Both the position numbers and the translations under genes were made by a program. 5,135 nt of DNA from Promethearchaeota archaeon. GTDB lineage: Archaea; Asgardarchaeota; Lokiarchaeia; Sigynarchaeales; SOKP01. Below are positions 5,112 to 5,135 of this stretch, one piece after another; positions within the stretch are counted from its first letter, which is position 1, and each line of letters opens with the position of its first letter. The stretch is from the NCBI GenBank assembly GCA_016839655.1, contig JAEOTW010000047.1:1-5135 (forward strand). The letters run 5' to 3'. The notes below the pieces were generated by a model. The model ran no database searches and had not been told where the DNA came from. It was given only the letters and a program-made list of their open reading frames with translations.

Positions 5112-5135
5112 CCCAAATTTTAACTCTTTCAGAGG
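5063..5135 (+). CDS. Start of a rightward gene running off the window (product unknown)
   Basis: From ATG 5063 the frame stays open for 24 codons to the window end, starting MQAFRVSIIALKYRGFPQI. An in-frame TGA at 5051-5053 closes it upstream, so this ATG is the first possible ATG start; TTG and GTG do not occur between. The residue mix, an aliphatic strand followed by KYRGFPQ, looks like the start of a real protein rather than translated noncoding DNA. A good promoter candidate lies about 75 bp upstream. No Shine-Dalgarno site is seen just before the ATG. The fragment is too short to name a family. Confidence 0.45.
   Translation, partial: MQAFRVSIIALKYRGFPQILTLSE

Noticed and set aside
1..5135. 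tRNA, rRNA, CRISPR array or insertion sequence
   Set aside because: I saw no tRNA-like cloverleaf, rRNA segment, regular repeat-spacer pattern, transposase motif or terminal inverted repeats anywhere in the window.

Overview
The window is A+T-rich (roughly 70% by eye) and looks archaeal. It has an Arf-type small GTPase, a longin-like domain fused to a winged helix, TATA-like boxes about 30 bp before start codons, and T-rich stretches after genes. An Arf-like GTPase beside a longin-like protein in a prokaryotic gene layout points most strongly to an Asgard archaeon (Lokiarchaeia or a relative). This assignment rests on gene content only; no marker gene is present.

Left part, plus strand: a QueT-family transporter S component (12-530) is followed by a 277-bp gap. 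The gap holds a stop-free but start-less stretch, a T-rich probable terminator and a weak promoter candidate. Next comes a pair of genes joined at the stop codon: an RsmB/NOP2/Sun-type RNA cytosine-5 methyltransferase (808-2088) and an unrecognised 270-residue protein (2103-2915) that appears to be an internal duplication. The transporter (7-deazaguanine precursor uptake) and the methyltransferase both suggest RNA modification.

Right part, minus strand, reading leftward from 4877: a seven-helix membrane protein (predicted N-out/C-in), an Arf-like GTPase, and a longin-like/winged-helix protein. The last two overlap by 4 bp (ATGA), and a strong Shine-Dalgarno site lies inside the GTPase 3' end, so they are almost certainly made together. 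The membrane gene is separated from the GTPase by 119 bp with a T10 tract and a TATA-like box, so it may be a separate transcript. The arrangement suggests membrane sensor, GTPase switch, then DNA-binding effector. This is the most interesting feature of the window and it is an inference.

Right edge: 4878-5062 is an intergenic region with a minus promoter for the membrane gene and three TATATAAA-type boxes on the plus strand. From 5063 an open frame runs off the window and probably marks the start of a divergent gene. A 9-bp inverted repeat covers its start codon.
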